Assembly: GCF_001025135.1 (NCBI RefSeq)
Contig: NZ_AP012323.1
Span: 1,178,001 to 1,242,000, forward strand
Length of the DNA: 64,000 nt
Source: Bifidobacterium bifidum ATCC 29521 = JCM 1255 = DSM 20456
GTDB taxonomy: Bacteria; Actinomycetota; Actinomycetes; Actinomycetales; Bifidobacteriaceae
Direction: 5' to 3'
In this document: positions 37,970 through 50,294 of the stretch, in pieces
Position numbering within the stretch: position 1 is the first letter of the stretch
How the letters are laid out: every line of letters starts with the position of its first letter
Notes under the pieces: generated by a model
What the model was told of the DNA's origin: nothing
The model's input: only the letters and a program-made list of their open reading frames with translations
Database searches by the model: none
Program-made: the position numbers and the translations under genes

Positions 37970-38914
37970 CTACGCGCGCGCCCGGTGCAGCTCGCGGGCC
38001 GATACGGTGACGGATATGCCGTGCGCGCGCAGCCGCCTCGCAAGTTCCTCGCTCATGACGACGGAACGATGCTGCCCGCCCGTGCATCCGATGGCGATGG
38101 TCACGAAATGCTTGTCCTCGTGAGCGTAGCCTTCCAACGCCACGAGGATGGCCCGCTCGTATGCGTCCAGGAAATCGCCCGCACCCGGACTTGACAGCAC
38201 GTAATCGCTGACGGGCTTGTCTTGCCCATTGAGCTCTCGCAGCGTCGGCACCCAGAATGGGTTCGGCAGGAACCGCACGTCCGCCACGAAATCGGCGTCC
38301 ATCGGCAGCCCGTATTTGAATCCGAAGCTGAAGATGTGCACGGCCACCGTGGACGGGCCGGAGCCGAGCATCGCCTCGTATAGTTTGGTCGACAGCTGGT
38401 GGATGCTCAGCGAGGACGTGTCGATGACCATGTCGGCCCGTTCCTTGAGGTTGGCCAGCAGGCTGCGCTCCTCAAGGATGCCGTCGATCAGACGGTTTCC
38501 ACGCTGCAGGGGATGGGGCCTGCGCACCGACTCGTACCGCTTGATGAGCACTTCGTCGCTGGCGTCAAGGAACAGGATGCGGGCGCGCACCCCCAGGTCG
38601 TCGAGATGGCTGAGCACGGCTGACAGGTCGTCGAAATACTCGCGCGAACGCACGTCGATGACGGCCGCGAGCTTGTGCACGCCGTCCTTGCCGGCATTGG
38701 TCATCATGTCGACCAGCGGGACCAGTAGTTTCGGTGGCAGATTGTCGACGACGTACCATCCCATGTCCTCCACGCAGTCGGCGGCATGGGAACGACCGGC
38801 GCCGGACATGCCCGTGATGAGCAGGACCTCGAAGTCGTCCGCGGGCTCCGGCCTGTTCCCGCCCGCCGGCGGCACAGGCGCGCCGGCCGGGCTCATGGTT
38901 GCGTGATCGTTCAT
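37970..38914 (-). CDS. rapZ: RapZ-family nucleotide-binding protein (YvcJ)
   Basis: P-loop protein (314 aa) of the RapZ/YvcJ family; E. coli RapZ delivers the GlmZ RNA to RNase E, while the role in Gram-positives is less clear. Walker A is LLITGMSGAGRSHAADCVED, followed by MGWYVVDNLPP; KYGLPMDADFVADVRFLPNPFW and the C-terminal GCTGGQHRSVVM signature are intact. The extra N-terminal 25 residues are Pro/Ala-rich. Its ATG overlaps the aroE stop by one base (TAATG), indicating coupling with aroE. Confidence 0.94.
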   Translation of the reverse strand: MNDHATMSPAGAPVPPAGGNRPEPADDFEVLLITGMSGAGRSHAADCVEDMGWYVVDNLPPKLLVPLVDMMTNAGKDGVHKLAAVIDVRSREYFDDLSAVLSHLDDLGVRARILFLDASDEVLIKRYESVRRPHPLQRGNRLIDGILEERSLLANLKERADMVIDTSSLSIHQLSTKLYEAMLGSGPSTVAVHIFSFGFKYGLPMDADFVADVRFLPNPFWVPTLRELNGQDKPVSDYVLSSPGAGDFLDAYERAILVALEGYAHEDKHFVTIAIGCTGGQHRSVVMSEELARRLRAHGISVTVSARELHRARA

Positions 38915-39876
38915 TACAGTGCCTCCTCAAGGGCATGTCGCATCGCGGGTTCCAGCACATCCGTCAGGGAGCTGTCGGCCGTGTCCGCGCCGGTCATGAG
39001 GATGACCTGCAGGATGGCCTGCCACAGCAGCATCTCCTCACCGCCGATCGCCAGCCCTCCCTTGGCCCTCCATGCGCGGATCAATGCGCTGGGGCGGGGG
39101 TCGTAGACCACGTCGAGCAGGATGCCACGCGGCCGGAAGGAGTCGTCGTTCCCGATGGCTTCGGCGACCGCGTCGGCGGCGTGGCCGGGAATCGTGCTGA
39201 TGACGATGTCCGCGTCCCGCAGGGTGTCGGCCGACGCGTCGATCGTCTTCTCCTCGTATGCGATGGCGTCGCCCTCGCCGATGATGTCTGGCAGCTGCCA
39301 GTTCTTGCCCGGGTGGCGCGCCGCCACAGTGATGCGTTTGTTCGTCTGCCCGTTCTTCAGCATGACCGTGCATGCGGCGACGGCCGAGGCCGCGGTGTTG
39401 CCGTTGCCGATGACGGCGGCAGAGGTTACGCTCTTCCAACGGTCAGGCTCCCCGAGGGCCTTGAGCTCATGGTCGAAGGCGAGCACGATGCCCATGACGT
39501 CGGTGTTGTAGAGGCGGATCGCTGGCAGCGAGCCCGTTGCGGAGGTGCCGTCGGGGGTGGCACCGGGGGTGATGCCAGGTTCGGCGGGCCAGTCGAAAAT
39601 CGCGGTATTGGCGACTTTGAGACGCTGCGCCCACATATTGGACGGAGTGCCATAGGGCTGAATGGTTTTCTTGAGCGGCATGGTCAGGCTCAGACCGCAC
39701 CAGGTCGGATCAAGCCCTTTGAGAAATCCGTCGAGATCGCTTTCGCCGACCTCGTGCCGCTCGTACGCCCAGTCATCCAGCCCGAGCGCCTTGTATGCGG
39801 CATTGTGCAGCACCGGCGACAACGAATGGGCTATCGGCTTGCCGAGCACGGCGCAACGATGTGCAATCACGGTCAT
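38914..39876 (-). CDS. aroE: Shikimate dehydrogenase
   Basis: Enzyme of aromatic amino-acid biosynthesis (320 aa) reducing 3-dehydroshikimate with NADPH. The N-terminal substrate site is GKPIAHSLSPVLHNAAY, and the catalytic Lys lies in LSLTMPLKKTI. The nucleotide-binding region is AAVIGNGNTAASAVAAC. It is longer than E. coli AroE (272 aa), as common in actinobacteria. It is first in an aroE-rapZ pair and separated from uvrC by a 193-bp region with a complex palindrome. Confidence 0.93.
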   Translation of the reverse strand: MTVIAHRCAVLGKPIAHSLSPVLHNAAYKALGLDDWAYERHEVGESDLDGFLKGLDPTWCGLSLTMPLKKTIQPYGTPSNMWAQRLKVANTAIFDWPAEPGITPGATPDGTSATGSLPAIRLYNTDVMGIVLAFDHELKALGEPDRWKSVTSAAVIGNGNTAASAVAACTVMLKNGQTNKRITVAARHPGKNWQLPDIIGEGDAIAYEEKTIDASADTLRDADIVISTIPGHAADAVAEAIGNDDSFRPRGILLDVVYDPRPSALIRAWRAKGGLAIGGEEMLLWQAILQVILMTGADTADSSLTDVLEPAMRHALEEAL

Positions 39877-39962
39877 ACCCCTCCTTGCTCACTGCCTATA
39901 TCATTCACTGCCACCATCGTACCGTAAATGTTCTTAACAAAATCGTCATAGACCAATGAATT

Positions 39963-40050
39963 CCGCTGGCGGGATATGGACTTCGCGCCCCAGCGGGGAC
40001 GGAGTCCATAGCGCCCCGCTGACGGGGCGGGGTTCATAGACCGCCAGCGG
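39963..40050. repeat. Multi-branch palindrome downstream of uvrC
   Basis: The outer arms CCGCTGGCGG (39963-39972) and CCGCCAGCGG (40041-40050) are exact complements. They enclose two further hairpins: TATGGACT/AGTCCATA with an inner CCCC/GGGG (39975-40010), and CGCCCC/GGGGCG (40012-40029). The region would fold into a three-way junction. It starts 20 bp after the uvrC stop on the minus strand and probably contributes to termination. Confidence 0.8.
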
Positions 40051-40069
40051 GGGCGAACGAGGTGTGCGG

Positions 40070-42408
40070 TTATTCGGCGTGAAGGGCGGTGTGGATGGCT
40101 TCGGCTTTGGCATGGCCTATGCCCTTGACCGCTTCGAGTTCCTCGACGCTGGCGTCACGCATCGCACGCACTGAACCGAAGTGGCTCAGCAGGCGCTTCT
40201 GGTAGGTCTCACCCACGCCGGGAATGCCATCCAGCGCGGAGCGCAACGCGCCTTTGCGTCGCGTCTGACGATGATAGGTGATGGCGAAGCGGTGCGACTC
40301 GTCACGCACCCGCTGCAGCAGGTACATGCCTTCGGACTGGCGTTTGAGGATGATCGGGTATTCGTCGTCCGGCACCCAGACCTCTTCGAGTCGCTTCGCC
40401 AGACCGCAGACGGCCACATCGTTCACGCCGCAATCGGCCAGAGCCTTCGCCGCGGCCATGACCTGCGGATGGCCGCCGTCGACGACGACCAGATTCGGGA
40501 TGTAGGCGAAATGATGCCGGTTCGTGTTCTGCTGGACGACTCCCGCGTCCCGTATGCCGTCAGGAGACGATGCCGTCGTCGTGGATGCGGATGTATCGGA
40601 CGATTCGGCACGGCGCTCGTTGTCCATGCTGTCGCCGGAGTCGCCGGCGATGTTGCCGTGTCTGAACCGTCGCGTCAGCGTCTCGTAAAGGGCGCTCAGA
40701 TCGTCGAGCGCACCCTTGCCGTCATCACCGCGAATGGCGAATCTGCGGTATTCGGATTTCTTGGCGATGGCGTCCTCGAACACGACCATCGAGGCGACCT
40801 GGAACGCCCCGCCCACGGTGTTCGAAATGTCGTAGCATTCTATGCGCAGCGGTGCCTGAGCGAGCCCGAGTGCCTTCGCGACGTCGTTCATGGCCGCGGT
40901 GCGCGTGCCCATGTCGCTGATGCGGCTCATCTTGCTGCGTTGCAGCGCCTGCCCGGCGTTCTCGTTCGCCCGGTCCATCAGCGCCTTCTTCTCGCCGCGG
41001 CTTGCCACGCGGATGGTGACCACGGCGCCACGCAGCCCGCTCAACCATGATTCGAGTTCTGCACGGCGTGCCGGCTCGACCGGCACGATGACCTCGCGCG
41101 GCACTGGGGCGATTGGCGCCAGCAGGTCCGCGCGACCGGTCTGTTCCTGCCGTTCGCGTCTCGTGCGTGTCGCCTGCGCGCGCTCGACGCTGCTCTTGGC
41201 CGTCACCGTCTGCGTGCTGCCGATGGCGTCGCGTCTCTCCACGATGGAGGCTCCCCCTTCGGCCGTCGACACGCCCTCATTCCCGGAGGGCGAGGCCATG
41301 GAAGGGTCCGTTCCATCATGAGGATCGACGTTCAATCCGTTGTCGGCGGCCACGTCTGAATACACCTGCATGATCAGGTCGTCGATGAGTTCGCCGTCGG
41401 ATACGTCCTCGACGCGTTCGACGCTCCAGTTGCGTTCTCCGCGAATCGAGCCGTCACGCACGATGAAGGCGTGCACGGACGCCTCAAGCTCGTCGGATGC
41501 CATGCCGAACACGTCGGCGTCCACGTCCTGATCGAACACGACCGCGTTCTGCTGCATGACGGTCTGCAGCATCTGGATTTCGTCGCGCAGCCGCGCGGCC
41601 TTCTCGAATTCGAGTTCGGCGCTGGCGTCCTTCATGTCCCGCGTCAGCTGGGCGATGTAGCTCTTGCCGAGCCGACCGGTCATCACGCCGACCAGCTGCT
41701 CGCACATGCGCCGGTGCTCCTTGAGCGCGATTCTCCCGATGCATGGCGCCGAGCATTTGCCAATCGACGCGAGCAGGCATGGTCGCCCGGTGAGTTCGGC
41801 CTTGTGGAACACGCTGGTCGTGCAGGTACGCACCGGGAATGTGCGCAGCAGTTTGTCCAACGATTGTCTCAGCTCCCACACCTTCGCGTAGGGGCCGAAG
41901 TAGCGGGCGTCCCTTCTCTTGCGGCTGCGGGTGACCCATACGCGAGGCACGGCCTCCCCCGACGATATCGCCAGATACGGGTAGGTCTTGTCGTCGCGGA
42001 ACTGCACGTTGAAACGGGGATCGAACTCCTTGATCCACGTGTATTCGAGAGTGAGCGCCTCCAGTTCGGTGCCGACGACCGTCCATTCGAGGCTACGTGC
42101 GGTGAGCACCATCGTCTGCGTGCGCGGATGCAGCAGATACAGCGGCTGGAAATAGTTGGTCAACCGGTTGCGCAGGCTTTTCGCCTTGCCGACGTAGATC
42201 ACGCGTCCTTCGCCGTCCCGCCATTTGTAGACTCCGGGCTGGGCGGGGATATCTCCGGTCTTCGGCCGGAACAGGTCGCGCGTGTCCCCCAGCAGCGGAG
42301 CCCCGTTCCTGTTCACTTTGGCGACCGCATCCGAAGCGTTCGCCTCCCCGCGCAGCGAATCGGCCGCTTTTCTCCACACTTCGGGTGAATGCCGCTCGAT
42401 ATCGTTCG

Positions 42409-42412
<4 letters not shown>
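40070..42412 (-). CDS. uvrC: Excinuclease ABC subunit C
   Basis: UvrC (780 aa from GTG at 42410-42412) makes both incisions in nucleotide-excision repair. The N-terminal GIY-YIG nuclease ([26 protein letters not shown]), the UvrB-binding UVR helix ([17 protein letters not shown]), the RNase-H-like nuclease (IECYDISNT and [12 protein letters not shown]) and C-terminal HhH motifs ([25 protein letters not shown]) are present. Two Ser/Thr/Asp-rich disordered insertions, about 75 residues before the RNase-H domain and about 45 inside it, make it longer than the usual 600-690 aa. The GTG overlaps the uvrA stop (GTGA); an ATG 14 codons upstream is possible. Confidence 0.96.
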
Positions 42413-45399
<2,987 letters not shown>

Positions 45400-45473
45400 A
45401 ACCCCGCCTTTCCTCGCACATCCCATCATCAACGGTAGATCATGCTCAACAATACCCGACTTCAAGACAAATG

Positions 45474-45489
45474 TCGAACATCAGTTCGA
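45474..45489 (-). promoter_or_regulatory. LexA (SOS) box upstream of uvrA
   Basis: The 16-mer TCGAACATCAGTTCGA is a perfect match to the Gram-positive SOS consensus TCGAAC-N4-GTTCGA. On the minus strand a TTCGAC (-35-like) sequence overlaps it, and TATTGT (-10-like) follows 18 bases later, before uvrA. LexA repression of uvrA is established in many bacteria; binding here is inferred. Confidence 0.85.
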
Positions 45490-45551
45490 TGGCGTGTCCC
45501 ATATTCAAACACATGGACTATACACCGTCCGATCCGTGACGCCCCCGAATA

Positions 45552-45591
45552 CGCAAAAGCCGGACGGCCATCAGACCATCCGGCTTTGCAC
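45552..45591 (-). terminator. Terminator of the 213-aa membrane protein gene
   Basis: On the minus strand GCAAAGCCGGATGG pairs with the complementary stretch ending CCGGCTTTTGC. It lies about 55 bp past the stop at 45646. A/T-rich ends suggest it can work in both directions. Confidence 0.75.
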
Positions 45592-45645
45592 GGCGAAACC
45601 GCATCACGGCCGTTCCGCGACCGTCACACGATCATGCACACGCCC

Positions 45646-46287
45646 TCACACCCGCTGCTGCAGCCAGCCGACGAGCAGAACAATCACCTGAGCAAGCAGG
45701 CCGAGCAGCGCGAAGAAGCCAATCCACGCAATCGCGGTGGCGGCACCGTCCGAGTAACCGTAGCCGTAATATCCGGAATTGCCGGAGAACAGGTAGATGA
45801 GCCACGCGAGCACCTTCAGGCCGGCGGCCGCGACCATGGCGACGAACGCGGCCATCTTGAACCACTGCGGTCCGTGCTGCACGACGTTGAGACCGATGAC
45901 CCACACCGCCAGGATTGCGGTGAGCATGAGCCACGGAGTCGAGCCGAAGAGGAGCTTGTAGCCGAATCCGCTCATGTTGTTGCCGGCATCGACAAGTCTG
46001 AGGAACGACAGGAACGTCTCGATGCCGATGAACACGACCATGAGAATGGCGGAGATCTTGGTGACCGCGCGCACGTTCATCGTGTCGAGGAAGCTCGGCC
46101 CCTGCGGCTGGGGAGCGTAGCCGGGCTGCTGCGGGTAGCCGGGCTGCTGGGGATACCCCTGCGGATACTGGTATCCGGCGGGCTGCTGCGGAGCCTGAGG
46201 AGCCTGAGGAGCACCATAAGGCGCCTGATATGCGGGCTGCTGCGGGGCTTGCGGCTGCTGCGGGCCGGGCTGCTGCGGATATGTCAT
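45646..46287 (-). CDS. Membrane protein with Gln/Pro/Tyr-rich N-terminus (unknown)
   Basis: Protein of 213 aa. The first about 63 residues are a disordered Gln/Pro/Ala/Tyr-rich stretch with irregular [10 protein letters not shown]-type repeats. The rest holds four hydrophobic segments (about 75-92, 110-127, 140-160 and 180-210) with the sequence [11 protein letters not shown]-like glycine/tyrosine loop before the last. Such N-termini are common in actinobacterial membrane proteins and are thought to be disordered cytosolic regions. I recognise no named family or catalytic motif. The ATG at 46285-46287 follows a weak GAAAGAAG site. It is monocistronic, with its own terminator. Confidence 0.82.
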   Translation of the reverse strand: MTYPQQPGPQQPQAPQQPAYQAPYGAPQAPQAPQQPAGYQYPQGYPQQPGYPQQPGYAPQPQGPSFLDTMNVRAVTKISAILMVVFIGIETFLSFLRLVDAGNNMSGFGYKLLFGSTPWLMLTAILAVWVIGLNVVQHGPQWFKMAAFVAMVAAAGLKVLAWLIYLFSGNSGYYGYGYSDGAATAIAWIGFFALLGLLAQVIVLLVGWLQQRV

Positions 46288-46444
46288 GGCTAACTTCTTT
46301 CTGTGTCAGTCCAATATGATGGTTTCAATATACCGCCATTTCATGTCCGGCTGACGAAATACTCCACATATTTGACGGGTATTCGTTGTGCGATGCCACA
46401 ATATTCGCTGCAAGACGACGCACGAATCCGGCACGCGCCGCCAT

Positions 46445-46744
46445 CTATTCGCTGCGCAGCGCCCAGTGCCCGTCGCAAGCCGATTTCGTCTCGTCGTTCC
46501 AGACCGTGACGATCATCATGTTGGCGATGCTCATGCCGCCCACGATCAGCGCTATCATGCCGATCATCAGGCCCAGCGTCGTCAGCGAGTCGTCCTCGGT
46601 GTTTCTCGCCTGTGACAGGTCAGCCGACGCGGTGACGTACACGCCGGAGCCGCCGATGTTCGCCGCGTGGGCGAGGATACGGCGAATCCTTTCGTCGTTG
46701 CCTGATTTCGTGCGCACGCAGATCGCACTAATCCGGCGTATCAT
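46445..46744 (-). pseudogene. Remnant of FtsX/MacB-type ABC permease
   Basis: A 99-codon minus-strand frame with a very strong AGGAGG site. It starts MIRRISAICVR, then jumps to a periplasmic-loop-like stretch (GGSGVYVTASADLSQARNTED). It next has a membrane helix (LTTLGLMIGMIALIVGGMSIANMMIVTVWN) that resembles the conserved second helix of FtsX-family efflux permeases, followed by degraded sequence and a stop. A full permease has about 400 aa with four helices, so large parts are missing. It lies beside a two-component system, a common partner of such transporters. It may still be translated as a truncated protein. Confidence 0.55.
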
Positions 46745-46750
46745 CTCCTC

Positions 46751-46879
46751 CTAGTCCGAGTATTGCGAGAACGCCCATTCGTCGCCGACGATGACAGAGC
46801 CTTTGCCAGGCTTGTCACTCCTTCCGGTACGTGCGGGATCCTTGACCAAGGTGAGTCCCTTGGCGCGACATTCCCTCAC
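46751..46879 (-). pseudogene. Short coding remnant upstream of the FtsX fragment
   Basis: An open stretch of 42 codons (from GTG at 46877-46879, ending GDEWAFSQYSD) has a stop codon that lies 6 bases before the start of the FtsX-like fragment. That spacing is typical of operon genes. It probably represents the end of a gene that preceded the permease, such as an adaptor or ATPase subunit, but no family motif is visible. Confidence 0.35.
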
Positions 46880-47184
46880 ATAGCACAACGCCGCATGTCA
46901 GCCCCCCCCATCAACCGTTTACCACTCATAAGCGTTTTCTTTCCAGTAAGAGATCCGTTGAACAAGCCGGATGGGCGACCATGCCCATCTTCATACTCCG
47001 ATGGCGGAATACGATACCATTCATTGCATGCCGACCATGGTTCCTATACAACTTTCATCGTATCCTCTTAATAACGTTTGAGTGTTCCATGACCAGCCGC
47101 CGGATGCTCACTCAGCTCCGAAAACCGCGACAATAATGGAAACGGATTGGCTCTCACGCAACCTACGTATCCGAGGAGGTTCCC
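46880..47184. other. Intergenic region before the response regulator
   Basis: About 305 bp with a lower GC content and a run of seven C residues near 46902. I see no convincing gene. A ribosome-binding site (GAGGAGGTT) just before 47185 belongs to the response regulator. Confidence 0.5.
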
Positions 47185-47849
47185 ATGCGCATACTGATCG
47201 TCGAAGATGACCGTGACCTCGCCGCCGCGCTGGACGACGCGCTGCGGTTCGAGGGGTATGCGACCCGCGTCGCATACAACGGGCTGGAAGCGGTGCGCAT
47301 GCTCGCCGAGCAATCCATCGACATCGTGCTGCTCGACCGCGACCTGCCGATCATGTCCGGCGACGCGGTGATGGAGACGATCGCCTCGAACGACATCCCC
47401 GTGTCCGTGCTGATGCTCACCGCGGCAGCGCAGGTCAGGAACCGCATCAACGGTCTCGAACTCGGGCCGACGACTACCTGATCAAGCCGTTCGCCTATCC
47501 CGAGCTACTCGCGCGCATACGGGCGCTGCAACGCCGTGCCGGTAAGGGCGACTTCTCCGGCACCGAATTCTCACACAACGGCATCGTCCTCGACACGGTC
47601 CGTCACACCGTGACCCGTGACGGCAAGCCCGTCAACCTGTCGCCGAAGGAATACGGCGTGCTGCTGGAGATCATGAAGGCGGACGGCAGCTACGTCAACG
47701 CCGAGGAACTGTTCGACACCGTGTGGGCGGGCGCATCAGCCACCGACCTCACGGACGCCATCAAAACCACCGTATACTCGCTGCGACGCAAACTCGGCGA
47801 GGGCAACGGCATCACCTCCACCAGAGGAAAGGGGTACCGTCTGTCATGA
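47185..47849 (+). pseudogene. OmpR/PhoB-type response regulator, frameshifted
   Basis: A receiver domain (MRILIVEDDRDLAAALDDAL, phospho-acceptor in VLLDRDLPIMSG) runs in one frame to about 47465, where GLELG is followed by a spurious PTTT and stop. Restoring one G in the GGG run gives GADDYLIKPFAYPELLARIRAL, which continues in the second frame through a winged-helix domain (NLSPKEYGVLLEIM, LTDAIKTTVYSLRRKLGEGNGI, GKGYRLS) to the stop at 47847-47849. All expected residues are otherwise intact. Either the regulator is inactivated or one base is missing from the sequence. A DLPI-type receiver is typical of partners of HAMP histidine kinases, such as the next gene. Confidence 0.85.
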
Positions 47850-49285
47850 CCGCATCACACGCAGCAGACGCCGCAACAGACTCAGACGCAACCTCGGAGG
47901 CGGCCCCGGTCACCGACACGGCCGCGGCAACGGCCGCCGCCAAAGACACCGCCGGCGGCAATGGCCATACACACCGTCGCCGCCGATTCCCCTGGCCGTC
48001 GACGTTCCGAGGCCGGCTCATCGCCACCATATCCATCGCCGCCCTGGCGATGCTGGCCACCGTCATCATCACGCAGAACATCATCGTCTCACAGGCGGCA
48101 CGGCAGCAGAAGAACAACATCGTCATGTGCACCGACAAGGACACCGGCGAACTGATCACGGTGTACTTCGACAAGAACCAGACCAGCTCCGACCTCGATC
48201 TGGAGGATGAGCCGAACGCCGTCGGCAGCTCCGCCACCGCCGTCCGCTCCCCGATGCCCTCGGTACAGCAGGATACCGTCGAGACCTCCGACCCGGAGTC
48301 CACCGTCACCAAGATTGAGGTGACGCATATCGGCAAGACGGCGAGCGCCCTGACCGACTCCTTCATCACGATGATGCAGTTCATCTCCATCGGCACGTTC
48401 ATCATTTTCGCCGTGCTCTCGCTCATCGCGTCCTGGCTCGTCGGCTCTCGCCTGTCCAAACGCGTGGCCAAGATCAGCAAGCAGGTGGAGGCGTTGAAGC
48501 CCGGCGATCTCAACGCTCGCATCGCCCCCGACGGCAGCGATGACGAGATCGGCAAGCTCATCGAATCCATCAACGGCATGCTCGACCGACTGCAGAACGC
48601 CACGGAAGCGGAGCGTCGGTTCGTGTCGAACGCCTCCCACGAGCTGCGAACACCCATCGCCGCCGTCGCGACCAATCTGGACGCCCCACTGTCCCAAGGC
48701 CGTTTCCCGGCCGACGTGGAGCCCGCCATCAGGCGGGCGCTCGCCGCGAACCGTCGCGGCAGCGACCTCGTGCAGGCACTGCTCACGCTCTCGCGCATCC
48801 AGAGCGGCGTCATCGATGCCGAGGACGTCACCGCCCTGCAGCTCGCCGATTTCATCGACGACGAGCTGGCCGAGGTGGAGGAGCAGGCCGATAAGCGCAA
48901 CATCCTCGTCACCACGCGCGATGTCGCAAGCGACGTGCAGGTCCAGGCCAGCAAATCGCTGATGGACTTGGCCATCGGCAACCTGCTGCGTAACGCCATC
49001 ATGCACAACATCAGCTCGGGCACACTCGACATCGCCGCGAGGCAGGAGCACTGCGCCATCATCGTGACCATCACCAACAGCACCGACGAAACGCTGCCGG
49101 ACGATCTGATGAATCTGAAGCAGCCGTTCCACCGCGGCGAACACTCACGCATCAGCGCCGAGCCCGGCGTCGGCCTAGGCCTGTCGATCGCCGACGCCGC
49201 ATGCGAGGCCATGGGCGCGACGCTGGAATTGGACAGGCCGGACGAGCAATCGTTCCGCGCCACCATCACCATCGCGTCGGCATAG
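47846..49285 (+). CDS. Sensor histidine kinase (HAMP, HisKA, HATPase)
   Basis: Membrane sensor kinase (479 aa). After an Ala/Thr/Asp-rich cytosolic start, one helix (about 58-80) precedes an extracellular sensor of about 90 residues with acidic segments (DLDLEDEPNAVG). A second helix (about 178-198) is followed by HAMP, then the HisKA box FVSNASHELRTPIAAV with the phospho-His and N-box/G-box regions (LLRNAIMHN, GVGLGLSIADAACEAMG). The ATG overlaps the response-regulator stop (ATGA). The kinase reading frame is intact although its regulator is frameshifted. The signal is unknown; adjacent transporter remnants suggest envelope stress or antimicrobial sensing. Confidence 0.93.
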   Translation: MTASHAADAATDSDATSEAAPVTDTAAATAAAKDTAGGNGHTHRRRRFPWPSTFRGRLIATISIAALAMLATVIITQNIIVSQAARQQKNNIVMCTDKDTGELITVYFDKNQTSSDLDLEDEPNAVGSSATAVRSPMPSVQQDTVETSDPESTVTKIEVTHIGKTASALTDSFITMMQFISIGTFIIFAVLSLIASWLVGSRLSKRVAKISKQVEALKPGDLNARIAPDGSDDEIGKLIESINGMLDRLQNATEAERRFVSNASHELRTPIAAVATNLDAPLSQGRFPADVEPAIRRALAANRRGSDLVQALLTLSRIQSGVIDAEDVTALQLADFIDDELAEVEEQADKRNILVTTRDVASDVQVQASKSLMDLAIGNLLRNAIMHNISSGTLDIAARQEHCAIIVTITNSTDETLPDDLMNLKQPFHRGEHSRISAEPGVGLGLSIADAACEAMGATLELDRPDEQSFRATITIASA

Positions 49286-49313
49286 ATTGATACTGCGGCA
49301 ACGGCCCGTCCAG

Positions 49314-50063
49314 CTACTTCGCGTACTCCTCAAGCGTCTGGCCGGACTCATGCATCGCCTTCGCCGCCTCGGCTCCCACATACCGGTAATGCCATGATTC
49401 ATACGCGTTGCCGGTCACGTCGGTCTTCCCTCGCGGATAGCGCAGGATGAATCCGTACCGCCACGCGTTGTCTGCAAGCCACTGGTGCTCGTTGACGCTG
49501 TCCTTGGTGCCGGTGGCCCCGCTCGCGTTGATGTCCACCGCCAGGCCCAGCTCGTGCTCGCTGGTCCCCGGCTCGGCCACCCATTGAGACGCCTGTCTTC
49601 TCGCCTCCTCCTTCGACGCGCCCTCGTTCTGATACAGGAATATCTTCTCGTCCAGCAGCTGCCGCTGCACGGCCTCCGTACGGTACGCCGACGTGACCTC
49701 CGGGTGAAGCCCCGCGGCACGCATGTCATCGAACATGCGCTGCAGATCGGGGTAGATGCGCGAATCCACGCTCTCGCCGTTGCTGAGCCTGGTCAGTTTC
49801 GGTGCCGGATAGTCGTCGGGAATCCTGTTCCACCGGTTGACGACAATCAGACTCCAGCTCGACGGAGAGTATTTCGCCTGCGCGACGCCGGGCGCAAACG
49901 GCCCCCGGCCCGCGAAACGCCCCAGGCAGAACAGCAGCGCCAGTATGGCGGCAAGCAGGACGCCCAGCACGACCGACACGCGCAGCAGCGTCCTGCGGTT
50001 CCTTCTGTTCCGGCACTCGGCGAACGTCCGAACGCGCCCATCTCCCGTCATCATCCGTTCCAT
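49314..50063 (-). CDS. VanY-type D-alanyl-D-alanine carboxypeptidase
   Basis: Peptidase (249 aa) expected to trim the terminal D-Ala from peptidoglycan stem peptides outside the cell. Residues about 24-47 are a membrane anchor (LLRVSVVLGVLLAAILALLFCLG) after an Arg-rich start. The catalytic domain has SAYRTEAVQRQLLDEK, the zinc-binding TSEHELGLAVDINASG (SxHxxGxAxD), and the final His in SWHYRYVG. No vanA-type ligase or other resistance genes are near, so a housekeeping wall role is more likely. It is convergent with the kinase gene. Confidence 0.92.
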   Translation of the reverse strand: MERMMTGDGRVRTFAECRNRRNRRTLLRVSVVLGVLLAAILALLFCLGRFAGRGPFAPGVAQAKYSPSSWSLIVVNRWNRIPDDYPAPKLTRLSNGESVDSRIYPDLQRMFDDMRAAGLHPEVTSAYRTEAVQRQLLDEKIFLYQNEGASKEEARRQASQWVAEPGTSEHELGLAVDINASGATGTKDSVNEHQWLADNAWRYGFILRYPRGKTDVTGNAYESWHYRYVGAEAAKAMHESGQTLEEYAK

Positions 50064-50294
50064 GCCTGTCGCTCCTTCACTGGTCTGCCGTCATCGCAAC
50101 ATCACCATAAACATTAGGATTCGTAAGGTTTCCCGGCCATCGACCACGGGGACGAAACGGCTTATGATCCGCGGGGATGACAACCCCGAGACACCCCTGA
50201 GCCAGTACCCTGACCGCCAGTCGGCACGTGTTCGCTATGATGGACGGTTGGACTTCAACGAATACGGACAACAACAGAAAGACGAGCGGGACAC

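Noticed and set aside
49314-50063. Vancomycin-resistance cluster suggested by the VanY-like gene next to a two-component system
   Set aside because: No D-Ala-D-Lac ligase, VanH or VanX gene is present; VanY-type carboxypeptidases are ordinary wall enzymes in actinobacteria.
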